From the NCBI RefSeq assembly GCF_000013645.1, contig NC_007951.1, positions 2,976,001 through 3,040,000 of the forward strand: a stretch of 64,000 bases of DNA. The letters run 5' to 3'. The stretch comes from Paraburkholderia xenovorans LB400 (GTDB lineage Bacteria; Pseudomonadota; Gammaproteobacteria; Burkholderiales; Burkholderiaceae). Shown piece after piece: positions 27,280-36,272 of the stretch. A model generated the notes under the pieces. That model saw only the letters and a list, made by a program, of their open reading frames with translations. It had not been told where the DNA came from and made no database searches. The position numbers and the translations under genes were made by a program. Position 1 is the stretch's first letter, and the number at the start of each line of letters is the position of its first letter.

Positions 27280-28111
27280 GACCTGAGAATCGACTATAAA
27301 CAACGCGGCTCTACGCAACCGTGCTGTAGCTCTTCGGTCGAGCAGATCCATACTCCACCGCTGCAACGCGCAATGGATCCGCGGGGGGCACATGCAGTTT
27401 TGTAGTCCGGTAGCAATCCGAGGCGAATGATTCCCTGCGCTGCGCCTCACCGTCGACAAGGCATTCCAGTCTGACTGCAACAGGGACCGGGTCGTTATCA
27501 AAGGCGAGCGCACCTCTGCCGTTTGCCATTCGCAATGAGGGGAATCTTCGACGAACACCACATCGTCAGGCATCGCGACACTTCGCAATTTTCCGTCCGA
27601 ATAACTAAGGATCTCTTGTGCAGCCGTTGATTTTCACCTTCCGCCGAAGTACTACAAGTACATGGCGATCGTCCCGTTTGGAACGTGCGCAGGCAATGCT
27701 TGAGGCACTACCAATGTCCGGATGCCGTCGAACGCCAGTCTGTCGGACCGGGCGAAGCATGATCGGATTGGTCACTGAGGCAGATCGTTCTGTCACTACG
27801 ACTTCGTTGCCGGGAGCTCATTGACTGAGCACTTACGTCCGGGTGCACTCAGTGTGCCGTATTCGGCTGGGCTCTAGCTCCTTTGGCCGGTCGCGCTGCC
27901 GAGTCCTCATTGGTTGAATCCGTAGGTTGGACCAGACATTCAAGCTGGTTTTCTCCGACCCAGCAGATGGCCTCGCCCCTCTCCCGCGGCTCGAGATCAT
28001 CTGATCCAGCCTCGCGTCAAGCGTCGGACGAAAGAAGGCGCGGCAAACCGGAATTCACCCACACCCTCACGCGCTACTGCAGAGAACGACTACAGGAGCA
28101 CTCATAGGCTT
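27280..28111. other. Long intergenic region without a convincing gene
   Basis: About 830 bases. Short frames exist on both strands, for example one on the minus strand at 27311-27535 and one on the plus strand at 27618-27824, but none has a ribosome site or recognisable domain. The stretch may hold decayed gene remnants; I cannot name them. Confidence 0.5.
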
Positions 28112-29140
28112 CTACACTGTTGCGACCGGCGTGACCGGTGAGCCAGCTGCCCCTGGCAAGCGCAGCGGCGGAGCGGTAAGCAGGAACCTGTTGCGACCGT
28201 GCTCGCGCAGCCACCGATTCAGGGGCGAGAGTAACCATTGCTCTCCGAGCGGCACTCCCAACTTGAAAAGGCAATGCTCGTGGATGGTGCTCGCGGCGCC
28301 CGCTGGCGGTGGGAGAATCTCAACAGCACGGTTGTCCGAAATGAGGGCGGCGACACCGGAGTCTGTGATCCATTGCAGCAGTCGGCGGTCGGATCCATCG
28401 AGCCCCGCGCAGCTGTTGTGCAGTCGCCAGGGGTCCGGTGCTCGATTCATTTCGAGCAGTAACTCGTCAAAACCCGTGCACAAACACAGCATGTCGCCTG
28501 GTTCGACTTCCACTCCGTCCTCCTCAAAAATCCGCATGAGTTCTTCATAGCGGACGCGGTGGTGTTCGCGGCCAAAACGCTCGAACAGGTCGACCATTAC
28601 GCCGCGCCCTTGCACGCAAGTCGCAGCCATCGTGTCGATGCCTAGTGGTCCGGCGCTGACGCCTTCATGACTCGCCCATTCCTCGACATCCTCTCGCGGC
28701 GGTGGCGTCACAATATGTTCGCCACCGCGCCATCCGTTGTAGTAGACGACCTCGGCGATGCCGTCACCGTCCGCATCAAACTCGGCGCCGACGTGTGCAA
28801 GGCTGTCCCATTGCGTCGAGTATTGAGTAGAGAGGAGCACGGCGTCGTCGCAGACAACCGACCGCCGCCCAGTGCCCGGCACAGGTCGCGCGTGATTGTG
28901 AAAGCACTGGCCGCCAAGCATCGCACCGAACAGCCGGGGCGGGTGTCGCCGGGGATTGGCGACATCGCCCCCGGGATAGTCAAGCGGCAGGCTCAAGCAA
29001 AACGTGATGCCTTCCCGTGCCTCTGCGAGACCTTGCCTGACCTTTTCTGGTGTCAGGAGATTCAGCCTGCCGATCTGATCCTCGTTACCGAAATCACCCC
29101 AGTTCGACCCCTCCGGCCGACGTACCCACCGCTTGTTCAC
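28112..29140 (-). CDS. Cyclase-family (kynurenine-formamidase-like) metal-dependent hydrolase
   Basis: About 342 residues from a GTG at 29140, chosen for its GGAG site; the frame is open further upstream. It matches the long type of the Cyclase family: NWGDFGNEDQIGRLNLLTPE, TQWDSLAHVGAEFD at the usual metal site, and HEHCLFKLGVPLGEQW near the end. Family members hydrolyse amides, lactones or similar bonds using a divalent metal. The substrate is unknown. A site shared with the neighbouring atuA promoter lies 60 bases upstream, linking it to the cluster to its right. Confidence 0.8.
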   Translation of the reverse strand: MNKRWVRRPEGSNWGDFGNEDQIGRLNLLTPEKVRQGLAEAREGITFCLSLPLDYPGGDVANPRRHPPRLFGAMLGGQCFHNHARPVPGTGRRSVVCDDAVLLSTQYSTQWDSLAHVGAEFDADGDGIAEVVYYNGWRGGEHIVTPPPREDVEEWASHEGVSAGPLGIDTMAATCVQGRGVMVDLFERFGREHHRVRYEELMRIFEEDGVEVEPGDMLCLCTGFDELLLEMNRAPDPWRLHNSCAGLDGSDRRLLQWITDSGVAALISDNRAVEILPPPAGAASTIHEHCLFKLGVPLGEQWLLSPLNRWLREHGRNRFLLTAPPLRLPGAAGSPVTPVATV

Positions 29141-29200
29141 GCTGTCTCCTTGAACCCCAGGTTTTCGCTGAACATACAGTTCGGGAAAGGAATGTGTCAA

Positions 29201-29221
29201 TATCGATTGTTTGTATCGATA
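29201..29221. promoter_or_regulatory. TCGA-N9-TCGA operator upstream of the cyclase gene
   Basis: TATCGA-N9-TCGATA lies between the end of the citrate-synthase-like gene and the start of the cyclase gene. The wider match is a perfect inverted repeat ATATCGAT-N7-ATCGATAT (29200-29222), preceded by GTCAAT. The same core with the same spacing occurs at 30466-30486. Confidence 0.55.
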
Positions 29222-29227
29222 TAAGAA

Positions 29228-30442
29228 TCAACCGGGTAGAACACCGTTGTAATTGACCTTCCAGCGTACCAGGGGCATCTCGTTTTGCTGCTCCCACGCA
29301 TGTGCCACCCAACCGGCAATGCGCCCCAGCCGCACCAGATTCGCGTCCGGCTCGGCGCCGATGCGGCGGTTCACATAGGCAGCCAGCAGCGCAAAATCCG
29401 GTTGCTGGCCCGTAAGATCAATGGCGAGGTCGATAGCGCGCTCGAAGCGTGCAAAGTTCCGGTCGGTCGCCAGCAGAACGCGCAACGAGGCCCACAATGC
29501 TGCCGAACGTGGATCTGGCGCATTGAATGGCGAATAGCCAAACCCAGGAATGTCTTCGCTCTCCCGCATGCGAATCCTGATCGGCTCGGTCGAATCCTGG
29601 GCGTTGTCGATTTCGGCCAGAAAGCGGGAAAACGCACCGACGCGAACAGCCGGCAAGCGTTTGCCCGTGGCAGCCGACAGGCCAGCAATCACGCACCGAT
29701 AGGGCGTTGCGCCGGTACTGGCCGCCGCGCGAGCGACGTAGGTTGCGGGATGCAATGCCTGATCGGCCGAAAGAACGAGCACCCTGCGTACGGCATCCTC
29801 AAGTTTCGGTCCGCATTTTGTCGTCGCACCAATGTAGCGATGCAGCGGCAGCCTGGCCGGAGATGACTGTCCGAGCATCCAGGCCGCGAACCAGCGCAAC
29901 ACGTCTGCCCCGGAGCGAAGAAAGCCATGCTTGCCGAGATCGTGCGCACGAGGATTCGCCGCCTCGATGGCGGGAAGCAGCATGATGGCTCGGTCCAGCG
30001 CACTAAAGTTGCCACAGGCCTTGAGCAGCGCATCACTTTGCGGGGGAAGCGCGGTCGCAGGGCATTCAAAGGGATCGAAGTCACCGGCATCCCACAGCAG
30101 CCGGGCAACGTCCTCCAGAGTGGCCTTCTCTGCCAGATCGATGGCACTCACACCGCGATAGAAGGAGCCCGCCTCCGTCATCAAGGTGATAGCCGACGAG
30201 CCCGTCAGACCGGGCGCGGTGTCGCGCGCCGAGGCAGGCGCGATCCCCGACTTGATCTGTTCAATATCCGAGCGCAGGTACCGGCTGACCCGGCTGCCGC
30301 GAGTCTTGTGCGCACGGATGTTCTTGCGGCTGACATAGGTATAGAGCGTGGGCACGCTGACATTCAATGCGCTCGCGGCTTCCTCCGCCGTCATGTAAAG
30401 GCTATCGCTGGAGCCCAGCGGCACGGGAGTTGTGTTTGTCAT
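29228..30442 (-). CDS. Helix-turn-helix protein with a degenerate citrate-synthase domain
   Basis: 404 residues. Residues 17-65 form an excisionase/MerR-like helix-turn-helix (MTAEEAASALNVSVPTLYTY, then RYLRSDIEQIKSG). The rest has the citrate synthase fold: NPRAHDLGKHGFL, HPATYVARAAASTG, IPGFGYSPFNAPDPR, and DFALLAAYVNRRIG with GRIAGWVAHAWEQ. Both catalytic histidines are missing: the GPLHGG-type loop reads GKRLPAV, and GFGH reads GFGY. An enzyme is therefore unlikely; I infer a DNA-binding sensor of a citrate, CoA or acyl-CoA-like ligand. It is divergent from atuA, with a candidate operator between them. Start has no strong ribosome site; ATG at 30394 is an alternative. Confidence 0.8.
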   Translation of the reverse strand: MTNTTPVPLGSSDSLYMTAEEAASALNVSVPTLYTYVSRKNIRAHKTRGSRVSRYLRSDIEQIKSGIAPASARDTAPGLTGSSAITLMTEAGSFYRGVSAIDLAEKATLEDVARLLWDAGDFDPFECPATALPPQSDALLKACGNFSALDRAIMLLPAIEAANPRAHDLGKHGFLRSGADVLRWFAAWMLGQSSPARLPLHRYIGATTKCGPKLEDAVRRVLVLSADQALHPATYVARAAASTGATPYRCVIAGLSAATGKRLPAVRVGAFSRFLAEIDNAQDSTEPIRIRMRESEDIPGFGYSPFNAPDPRSAALWASLRVLLATDRNFARFERAIDLAIDLTGQQPDFALLAAYVNRRIGAEPDANLVRLGRIAGWVAHAWEQQNEMPLVRWKVNYNGVLPG

Positions 30443-30465
30443 GTGGGGCGGAGATCAAGTCAATA

Positions 30466-30486
30466 TATCGACAATTATCATCGAGA
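30466..30486. promoter_or_regulatory. TCGA-N9-TCGA operator in the divergent atuA region
   Basis: TATCGA-N9-TCGAGA, flanked by inverted GTCAAT and ATTGAC arms (30459-30464 and 30486-30491). It sits 24 bases upstream of the citrate-synthase-like gene and 70 bases upstream of atuA. Likely bound by the citrate-synthase-like regulator; the sister site is at 29201. Confidence 0.55.
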
Positions 30487-30556
30487 TTGACTGATGATGC
30501 CACATACATCGACACTTGTTCCCAGCCGGGCCATTGATCATCCGGATGGAGACAAC

Positions 30557-31951
30557 ATGAAGGAATGCAGGTTTATTGCCGCGAGCGGGATGCTCGGCAT
30601 CGGCGTCCCCGAAGACAGCTTGCGCAAGGCGATGGCGTGCGAGCCACATTTCGTTGCTGCCGACGCCGGCACCACGGACGCGGGTCCGTTTGCATTGGGA
30701 ATGGGCGTGTGCGCGTTTCCACGTGAAGCGATCTTGCGGGACCTCACCACCCTGCTGCGAAACACCGTGCCCGCCAAGGTTCCACTGCTGATTGGCTCGG
30801 TGGGCACGGGCGGCGCAGACGTGCACGTTGACTGGTTCATGGAGATCGTCCGCGAGGTCGCAGCTTCTGAGGGGCTGGAGCTCAAGGTCGCCGAGATTCG
30901 CTCGGAGCAGTCAAAGGACTTCCTGCTGGAACAACTTGGACAGGGGCGAATCCGCGCACTCAACCCGGCTCCCCAGCTCGACGAAACGACGATCCGGCGC
31001 AGCGAGCGCATAGTCGGCATGATGGGCGTCGAGCCGTTGCAGGCGGCGCTCGCCGCCGGCGTTGATCTCGTCGTGGCTGGGCGGTGCAGCGATCCCGCAC
31101 TGTATGCGGCCATGCCGATCCAGATGGGCCTGCCGCATGGGCTCGCCTGGCACGCGGGCAAGGTTGTCGAATGCGGTCCCTCGGTTTGCGAAAGGCCCGC
31201 ACATGGCATGATCGTCGGCTATGTGCGGCCCGACGAAGTGGTGATCCAGCCGATCGGCCCAGGTTTGCGTTGCACGACACAATCCGTCGCCGCGCATAGT
31301 CTCTACGAGAACGCCGATCCGTTTTGCTTCACTGAGGCCTCCGGCGTACTGGACATCAGCGAGACCGTTTACGAACAGATCGACGAGACAAGCGTGCGGA
31401 TACGGGGAAGCAAGTTCGGACCAGCCGAGCGGCCCACCATCAAGCTCGAAGGCGCCGAACTCGTGGGATATCAAAGCATCATGGTGGGCGGCGTCCGCGA
31501 TCCCTTCATCCTGAGGGAATTTGACGACTGGCTCGCCAAAGTGATTCAGCGTGTCGAGCTGTCGGTGGAAAAGGTATTCGGGAAATCATTGGAAGCGATG
31601 GGCGCCAGGATCGACTATCACGCATACGGCCGCGACGGCGTAATGGGCGCGCTCGAGCCAGATCGCGCACGAATCCCGCACGAGATCGGGCTCGTTGTCG
31701 AAGCAACCGCTGCGGACCAGCAGACCGCCAGCGCCCTGGTGCAATTGACACGGCAACCGTTGCTGCACCAGCCCACGACCAAGTGGAAAGGATCGATCAC
31801 GGGCTTCGCTTGCCTGCACAACCCGGCGCACATTGAACGCGGGCCGGTGTATGCCTTCAACATGAATCACGTCGTGCTGCCGGATACGCCAGTATCCATG
31901 TTTCGGATCGCCGTCACGCATATCGAGGAAGCCAGGCATGCAACTCTCTGA
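30557..31951 (+). CDS. AtuA-family protein (DUF1446)
   Basis: About 464 residues matching the AtuA/DUF1446 family, named after the acyclic terpene utilisation cluster of Pseudomonas. Conserved stretches include ADAGTTDAGPFALG, LIGSVGTGGADVHVDW, VVAGRCSDPALYAA and YVRPDEVVIQPIGPG. The biochemical activity of the family is not established. Start ATG has GGAG six bases upstream; a frame from 30494 is open. It overlaps the DUF4387 gene by 14 bases. In some species the two domains form one protein, so they probably make one complex. Confidence 0.88.
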   Translation: MKECRFIAASGMLGIGVPEDSLRKAMACEPHFVAADAGTTDAGPFALGMGVCAFPREAILRDLTTLLRNTVPAKVPLLIGSVGTGGADVHVDWFMEIVREVAASEGLELKVAEIRSEQSKDFLLEQLGQGRIRALNPAPQLDETTIRRSERIVGMMGVEPLQAALAAGVDLVVAGRCSDPALYAAMPIQMGLPHGLAWHAGKVVECGPSVCERPAHGMIVGYVRPDEVVIQPIGPGLRCTTQSVAAHSLYENADPFCFTEASGVLDISETVYEQIDETSVRIRGSKFGPAERPTIKLEGAELVGYQSIMVGGVRDPFILREFDDWLAKVIQRVELSVEKVFGKSLEAMGARIDYHAYGRDGVMGALEPDRARIPHEIGLVVEATAADQQTASALVQLTRQPLLHQPTTKWKGSITGFACLHNPAHIERGPVYAFNMNHVVLPDTPVSMFRIAVTHIEEARHATL

Positions 31952-32243
31952 CATCGCGGCGATGATCCGCAGCAAGAACGCAGGCCCTTTTGTCTTGACC
32001 TTTGACATCCTGTTCAGTGAGGACGAGAGCTATGAACTGGTCAAGCGCTCGGGGGCGCTCAACGTCGAGATGTTTTCGCGTCTGTATCACACCACACCCG
32101 ACAAGGTCCGGTTTTTCGAATGCGACAGTGCCCGCGCATTCAAGTTCAGTATCCCGCATCCGTCGACGCAAGGTGCACTGGGGGCATCGGATCTGCACGG
32201 CGGGCAGCAGTTCATTCCGCTATTGAGCGTCCGGATCGACTGA
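31938..32243 (+). CDS. DUF4387 domain protein
   Basis: 101 residues, the whole length of a DUF4387 domain: IRSKNAGPFVLTFDILFSED near the start and QGALGASDLHGGQQFIPLL at the end. It overlaps the atuA gene by 14 bases, indicating coupled translation. No activity is known; the constant pairing with DUF1446 implies a two-subunit enzyme or complex. Confidence 0.88.
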   Translation: MQLSDIAAMIRSKNAGPFVLTFDILFSEDESYELVKRSGALNVEMFSRLYHTTPDKVRFFECDSARAFKFSIPHPSTQGALGASDLHGGQQFIPLLSVRID

Positions 32244-32268
32244 CCGGTCGACCCAGGAGGAGACAACA

Positions 32269-33705
32269 TTGAACAAGATATTGATGGCTGCAAGAGCCAG
32301 GGAAAGTCGCGCGCCCGCTCGCAACGATCCCGAGAATGCCGCTGCGGTGGCTCAGATCGGTGCGCGCATTGACGCGCTGAACGGGTCGATGCGCCTTTGG
32401 GGATGGGTCGCCCTGATCGCGGTGGGCGGCTTCTTCGAAATTTACGACCTGGCTTTGACTGCTCCCCTTTCCCCAGGGCTCGTGGCAGCGGGGATTTTCA
32501 AAACAGGGAATGCTGGCCTGTTCGGATTTTCCGACCAGGCAACCTTCATAGCAGCTACCTTCCTCGGCCTGTATGTCGGTGTGATCGGATTCGCAGGATT
32601 AGGAGACCGGTTCGGTCGCAAGGCTGTGTTCGGCTACGCGCTAGCCTCCTACGCTCTTGCGACGTTTGTCATGGGGTTGCAGAACGACTCGATCTGGGTC
32701 TGCTTCTGGCGATTCCTGGCAGGTGTCGGACTGGGCGCCGAGTCTGTCGCAATCGACTGCTTCATCGTGGAAATCATGCCCAGGCACCTCCGGGGCAAGG
32801 CGTTCGGCATGGGTAAATCCATCGAATATTCTGCAATCCCCATCGCAGCCCTGCTGGCGGCCGTCCTGGTCCCGCGCTCGATATTGGGCATTACGGGGTG
32901 GAGGTGGTTGACCTTCCTTCCAGCAGCGGGGGCTGCGGCATTCTGGATATTTCGCCGAAATTTGCCGGAGTCCCCGCGTTGGCTTGCGTCGCAAGGACGT
33001 CGGGAGGAGGCGCACGCCGTGCTAGACGCCTTTGACGCTGGTGAGCCGCCTGGAGTGCAGCCCGCACCGGTTGTGTCAGCGCCGACAGGGCCCAGCACGG
33101 CACACCGCACTTCCCCTCGCTACGTGCGCAATGCGATGTTGATGATGATCGTCTACTTCGTCTTTCAGAACATTGCCTACTACGGATTCAGCAACTGGAT
33201 CCCCACGCTGCTGGAAGCGCAGGGTGTGCCGCTACAGCACAGCCTCTTTTATACCTTCGGCGTCAGTCTTGCAGCGCCGTTGGGGCCAATATTGGTCGCG
33301 TTGCTGGCAGATCGATTCGAGCGCAAGCACCAGATCATCGTAATTGGCCTGGTCGCCATTGTATTAGGTGTCGTCTTCGCACACTCCGTCTCTCCCATTG
33401 GCTGGATCAGCACGGGCATCGGATTGACATTCGCGAATGCGGCCTTGAGCTTTCACGGTCATGCTTACCAAAGCGAAATCTTCCCTACGTCCATAAGAGC
33501 CCGCGCCGTTGGCTTCGTGTACTCGTTTACGAGACTTTCGGCAGCCATCAGCGGGTACATCGTTGCCTTTGCTTTGACGCGTGGCGGCGTCGCGACAGTG
33601 TTCCTTACGATCAGCGGCTGCATGCTCGTCGCGGTGGTCACCATCGGACTGGCCGGGCCGAGAACACGCAACAGGACCTTTGAGGAAATAACGGGGCAAC
33701 CGTGA
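32269..33705 (+). CDS. MFS transporter, organic acid / aromatic acid type
   Basis: 478 residues, 12 membrane helices. Motif A GLGDRFGRKAVF, LPESPRWLASQGRREEA at the central loop, and a second-half motif LLADRFERKHQII. The start is the TTG at 32269 with AGGAGG upstream; ATG at 32284 is an alternative. Acidic and Tyr residues in TM1 (FFEIYDLALTAPLSPGL) resemble metabolite:H+ and aromatic acid symporters. It follows the DUF4387 gene by 25 bases and probably imports the substrate of the cluster. Confidence 0.87.
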   Translation: MNKILMAARARESRAPARNDPENAAAVAQIGARIDALNGSMRLWGWVALIAVGGFFEIYDLALTAPLSPGLVAAGIFKTGNAGLFGFSDQATFIAATFLGLYVGVIGFAGLGDRFGRKAVFGYALASYALATFVMGLQNDSIWVCFWRFLAGVGLGAESVAIDCFIVEIMPRHLRGKAFGMGKSIEYSAIPIAALLAAVLVPRSILGITGWRWLTFLPAAGAAAFWIFRRNLPESPRWLASQGRREEAHAVLDAFDAGEPPGVQPAPVVSAPTGPSTAHRTSPRYVRNAMLMMIVYFVFQNIAYYGFSNWIPTLLEAQGVPLQHSLFYTFGVSLAAPLGPILVALLADRFERKHQIIVIGLVAIVLGVVFAHSVSPIGWISTGIGLTFANAALSFHGHAYQSEIFPTSIRARAVGFVYSFTRLSAAISGYIVAFALTRGGVATVFLTISGCMLVAVVTIGLAGPRTRNRTFEEITGQP

Positions 33706-34021
33706 TCAAGATAGCCACTCCTACTGGAAGGTCATCTCTTGACCCGGACGGTATGACGGACGCACCCCGCCGCACGAAGCCATGATTTTCGGCTCCCGAC
33801 CGCACCGAAAGGCCGCGGTCAGAGTGCCAGTCTTATCTGCCGTTTGCCGCAAAGCTGAACTTCCTTGAAGCGGCAGTCCGGCAGAGATGTTTTGGCGTCG
33901 AGGAGACAGACGCCTCTGGAGACCGTTTCCGTCAACTCGCACTGCTGGCCCCGGGCCGGGCAGACGCGATCGTCGGTGACGTTTAGGCCATCACAATTCG
34001 ATTATTTATATAGGTCTACGA
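33706..34021. other. Intergenic region upstream of the porin gene
   Basis: 316 bases with no supportable gene. The last 30 bases are AT-rich (ATTATTTATATAGG), consistent with the porin promoter and leader. Confidence 0.5.
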
Positions 34022-35080
34022 ATGAATAAAGGTCCGCTTGCGGCAATCCTGCTTTCCTCGGTATTCAATCTTGCGCACGCACAGTCAAGTGTGAGCCTCT
34101 ACGGTATTGTTGGCGGAGGCGTCAGATGGGTTAATGGAACGAAGGGAGGCTCGACAGTCGAATACTCCAACATCATCGCGCCGAACCGGTTCGGCCTGAC
34201 CGGCTCCGAAGACATCGGTGCGGGAGTGAAGGTCATTTTCCGTCTGGAAAACGGCTTCAACTCCTCAAATGGCACCTTGGCCACAAATAACGTCCTTTGG
34301 TCCCGTCAAGCATATGTCGGATTGGATGGGATATATGGACGTCTGACGATGGGACGCCAGTTCAGTTCCTTTGAGGATTTGGGTATTTCTCTGGATCCGT
34401 CACTGATTGGCGGCGCAGATCCGGCGATCACTCCGGGCGGTCTTCTCGGTGTGAACTTTTTCACTTTGGATAGCCGCTTCAACAACTCCGTGAAGTATAC
34501 AAACGGCTTCGCCGGAGCAAAGCTTAGTGCAAGCTATTCATTCGGCGGTGTCGCCGGGAACCAGCGCGCAGGATCCAACTATTCGGCGGCCGCCAGCTAC
34601 GATACGGGACCGCTAAGAGGCGGTATTGCATATCAACGCACCTACAATGCGGATGCAAGCCAGATCGCACAGAACTATTATGCCGGCGGCGTGTGGCAAA
34701 TTGGACCCGTTCGCGCCTATCTCAGCTATCTGGTATTAACCGTGAGCGGATCGACGAAAGCTCCTTCCCAGCGACGTGATGATGTGCCGCAGGGCGGCGT
34801 GGTCTGGCAAATTACGCCGGCATTTGCGGTGACTGCCGCCTACTACGATGACATCGCCAGTAACCTGGGCAATGTTAAAGGCGCCAGTGGTCACAAGCAG
34901 ACTGCGTATGTGATAGGTGAATATTTTCTTTCCAAGCGAACCGAGATCTACGTGGAAGCCGACCGAAATCATTTTTCCGGCGCCTACAGGAAGGATCCGA
35001 CGAATATCGCGGTTCTCAACCGCAGCCCCGGGAGTTCCGGTATTACCGGCATATCGGTCGGGCTACAAACAAAATTCTAG
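34022..35080 (+). CDS. Gram-negative porin (Burkholderiales type)
   Basis: 352 residues. A 20-residue signal peptide (ending AHA) is followed by SSVSLYGIVGGGVRWVNG, the standard first strand of beta-proteobacterial trimeric porins. Further markers are NRFGLTGSEDIGAGVKVIFRLE, LWSRQAYVGLDGIYGRLTMGRQ and the C-terminal ISVGLQTKF ending in Phe, needed for outer-membrane assembly by the Bam complex. It may serve uptake for the cluster upstream, but that is only inferred from position. Confidence 0.94.
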   Translation: MNKGPLAAILLSSVFNLAHAQSSVSLYGIVGGGVRWVNGTKGGSTVEYSNIIAPNRFGLTGSEDIGAGVKVIFRLENGFNSSNGTLATNNVLWSRQAYVGLDGIYGRLTMGRQFSSFEDLGISLDPSLIGGADPAITPGGLLGVNFFTLDSRFNNSVKYTNGFAGAKLSASYSFGGVAGNQRAGSNYSAAASYDTGPLRGGIAYQRTYNADASQIAQNYYAGGVWQIGPVRAYLSYLVLTVSGSTKAPSQRRDDVPQGGVVWQITPAFAVTAAYYDDIASNLGNVKGASGHKQTAYVIGEYFLSKRTEIYVEADRNHFSGAYRKDPTNIAVLNRSPGSSGITGISVGLQTKF

Positions 35081-35155
35081 GGATGGCGTATCGGCAGTCG
35101 CGTCAAGTTACCGCCAATTTTTCCGGAAATCTAACATACACTCGTCGGAGCAGAT

Positions 35156-35521
35156 ATGAATCAGATTACAGTGAGAGGCATGACATTGGTGTGCTTGCTC
35201 TTTACTTTGAATGCGGTCGCGCAACCGGGACAGCCCGCGAGCGGCAATGCGAATGGTGAAATGGCGTCAGCACCGACATCGCCAAATGCCGTGCGCTCCG
35301 CCAACCGGGCCTTGTCAAAGCGCGTCTTGAAGGCGCTCTCGCACGTCAAGGGGCTAGACGCTACCGGAATATTTGTTAAGGCGTCCGACGGCAACATCAT
35401 CCTGTCTGGAGTGGTCCAGGAAGCCAGTCAGATTCCTCTCGCGGTGCAGGCGGCGAGGAACGTCGACGGTGTGAGGTCCGTTCGCGAAAGCCTTCGGTTA
35501 GCTACTCAACCCACCCAGTGA
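35156..35521 (+). CDS. BON-domain periplasmic protein
   Basis: 121 residues. Signal peptide with cleavage after AVA (about residue 22), a Ser/Asn-rich linker, then one BON domain: LSKRVLKALSHVKGLDATGI, NIILSGVVQEASQI, AARNVDGVRSVRESL. BON proteins bind membranes or osmotic-shock targets. It starts 75 bases after the porin. Confidence 0.85.
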   Translation: MNQITVRGMTLVCLLFTLNAVAQPGQPASGNANGEMASAPTSPNAVRSANRALSKRVLKALSHVKGLDATGIFVKASDGNIILSGVVQEASQIPLAVQAARNVDGVRSVRESLRLATQPTQ

Positions 35522-35830
35522 GATGCCACACCATGTGATTTACGCTGGTTCGCATGTCTCGCGAACCACCGATTCAAACACCGGCGCGCGATCACTCCTC
35601 TAAGGGATCTCACACAATTCTCTTCGACAGAAAACTGTGCTGCCCGGAGATCCCGGGTGCTCGGATGCGAACTCTGCGCGCGAGCACGTCGATGACGATC
35701 ATCGGTGCGGCCAATGCGGGCTGGTAAACACAGGCCGGGTCTTGATGATGGCATCGTCCGCTGACAGGCTAATCTCGAGGCGGATGTGCAGCAAGTCGGG
35801 CATCGCGAGACTTGCGCGGCGTTGATGTGC
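35522..35830. other. Intergenic region without a gene
   Basis: About 310 bases with no open frame I can support. It lies between the BON gene and dead two-component genes and may contain their decayed continuation. Confidence 0.4.
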
Positions 35831-36272
35831 TCAACTGCCGAACCTGCGCGCCATCAGATCGATCTCGCGAAACAGCAGTTCCTGCCCTCGCTCCCCGGTT
35901 GCAACTCGATCTGACCTCGGATCAAGGTGATCGGTGTTTGCAGTTCGTACGCAGCTGAGGCAAGATACTTTTCATGCACCGTGAAGCCGTTTTCAAGTCT
36001 GCCGAGCGTCTCTTTGAATACGATGAGATACGCAGCGCGTCGCGACACGCGGCATCGCGCTCGACTACCCGAATCAGTTGTTTCATACGCCCCTCTTTCG
36101 CGTTAGAGGGTTGGTCGGGCACACCATCCAGTCCGTTTTCGTTAGCGGCGTGCAGCGCAAAACCCGCGCCACGGATGTTCGCGAGCCTCGTTGCGGCACC
36201 AAGCGCCGTCAGGTTCTTGCGCAGCGGGTGCAGGTCACTTCCAGCGCGTTCGTGTTGATTTTCACGCAGTCT
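35831..36272 (-). pseudogene. Remnant of a response regulator-histidine kinase pair
   Basis: On the minus strand, TNALEVT followed in another frame by LRKNLTALGAATRLANIRGA matches the end of the intact regulator at 25666. Further on, ETLGRLENGFTVHEKYLASA and ELQTPITLIRGQIELQPG match the kinase at 24190, and after a frame change LLFREIDLMARR continues it before a stop. The kinase N-terminus is deleted, frames are broken, and the phospho-acceptor His is Tyr (AAYELQTP). An IS3 element borders it on the right. This is a dead paralogue of the MipA-linked system. Confidence 0.78.

Noticed and set aside
27311..27824. Short open frames as genes upstream of mipA
   Set aside because: No ribosome sites, no recognisable domain, and no conservation can be judged from the sequence.
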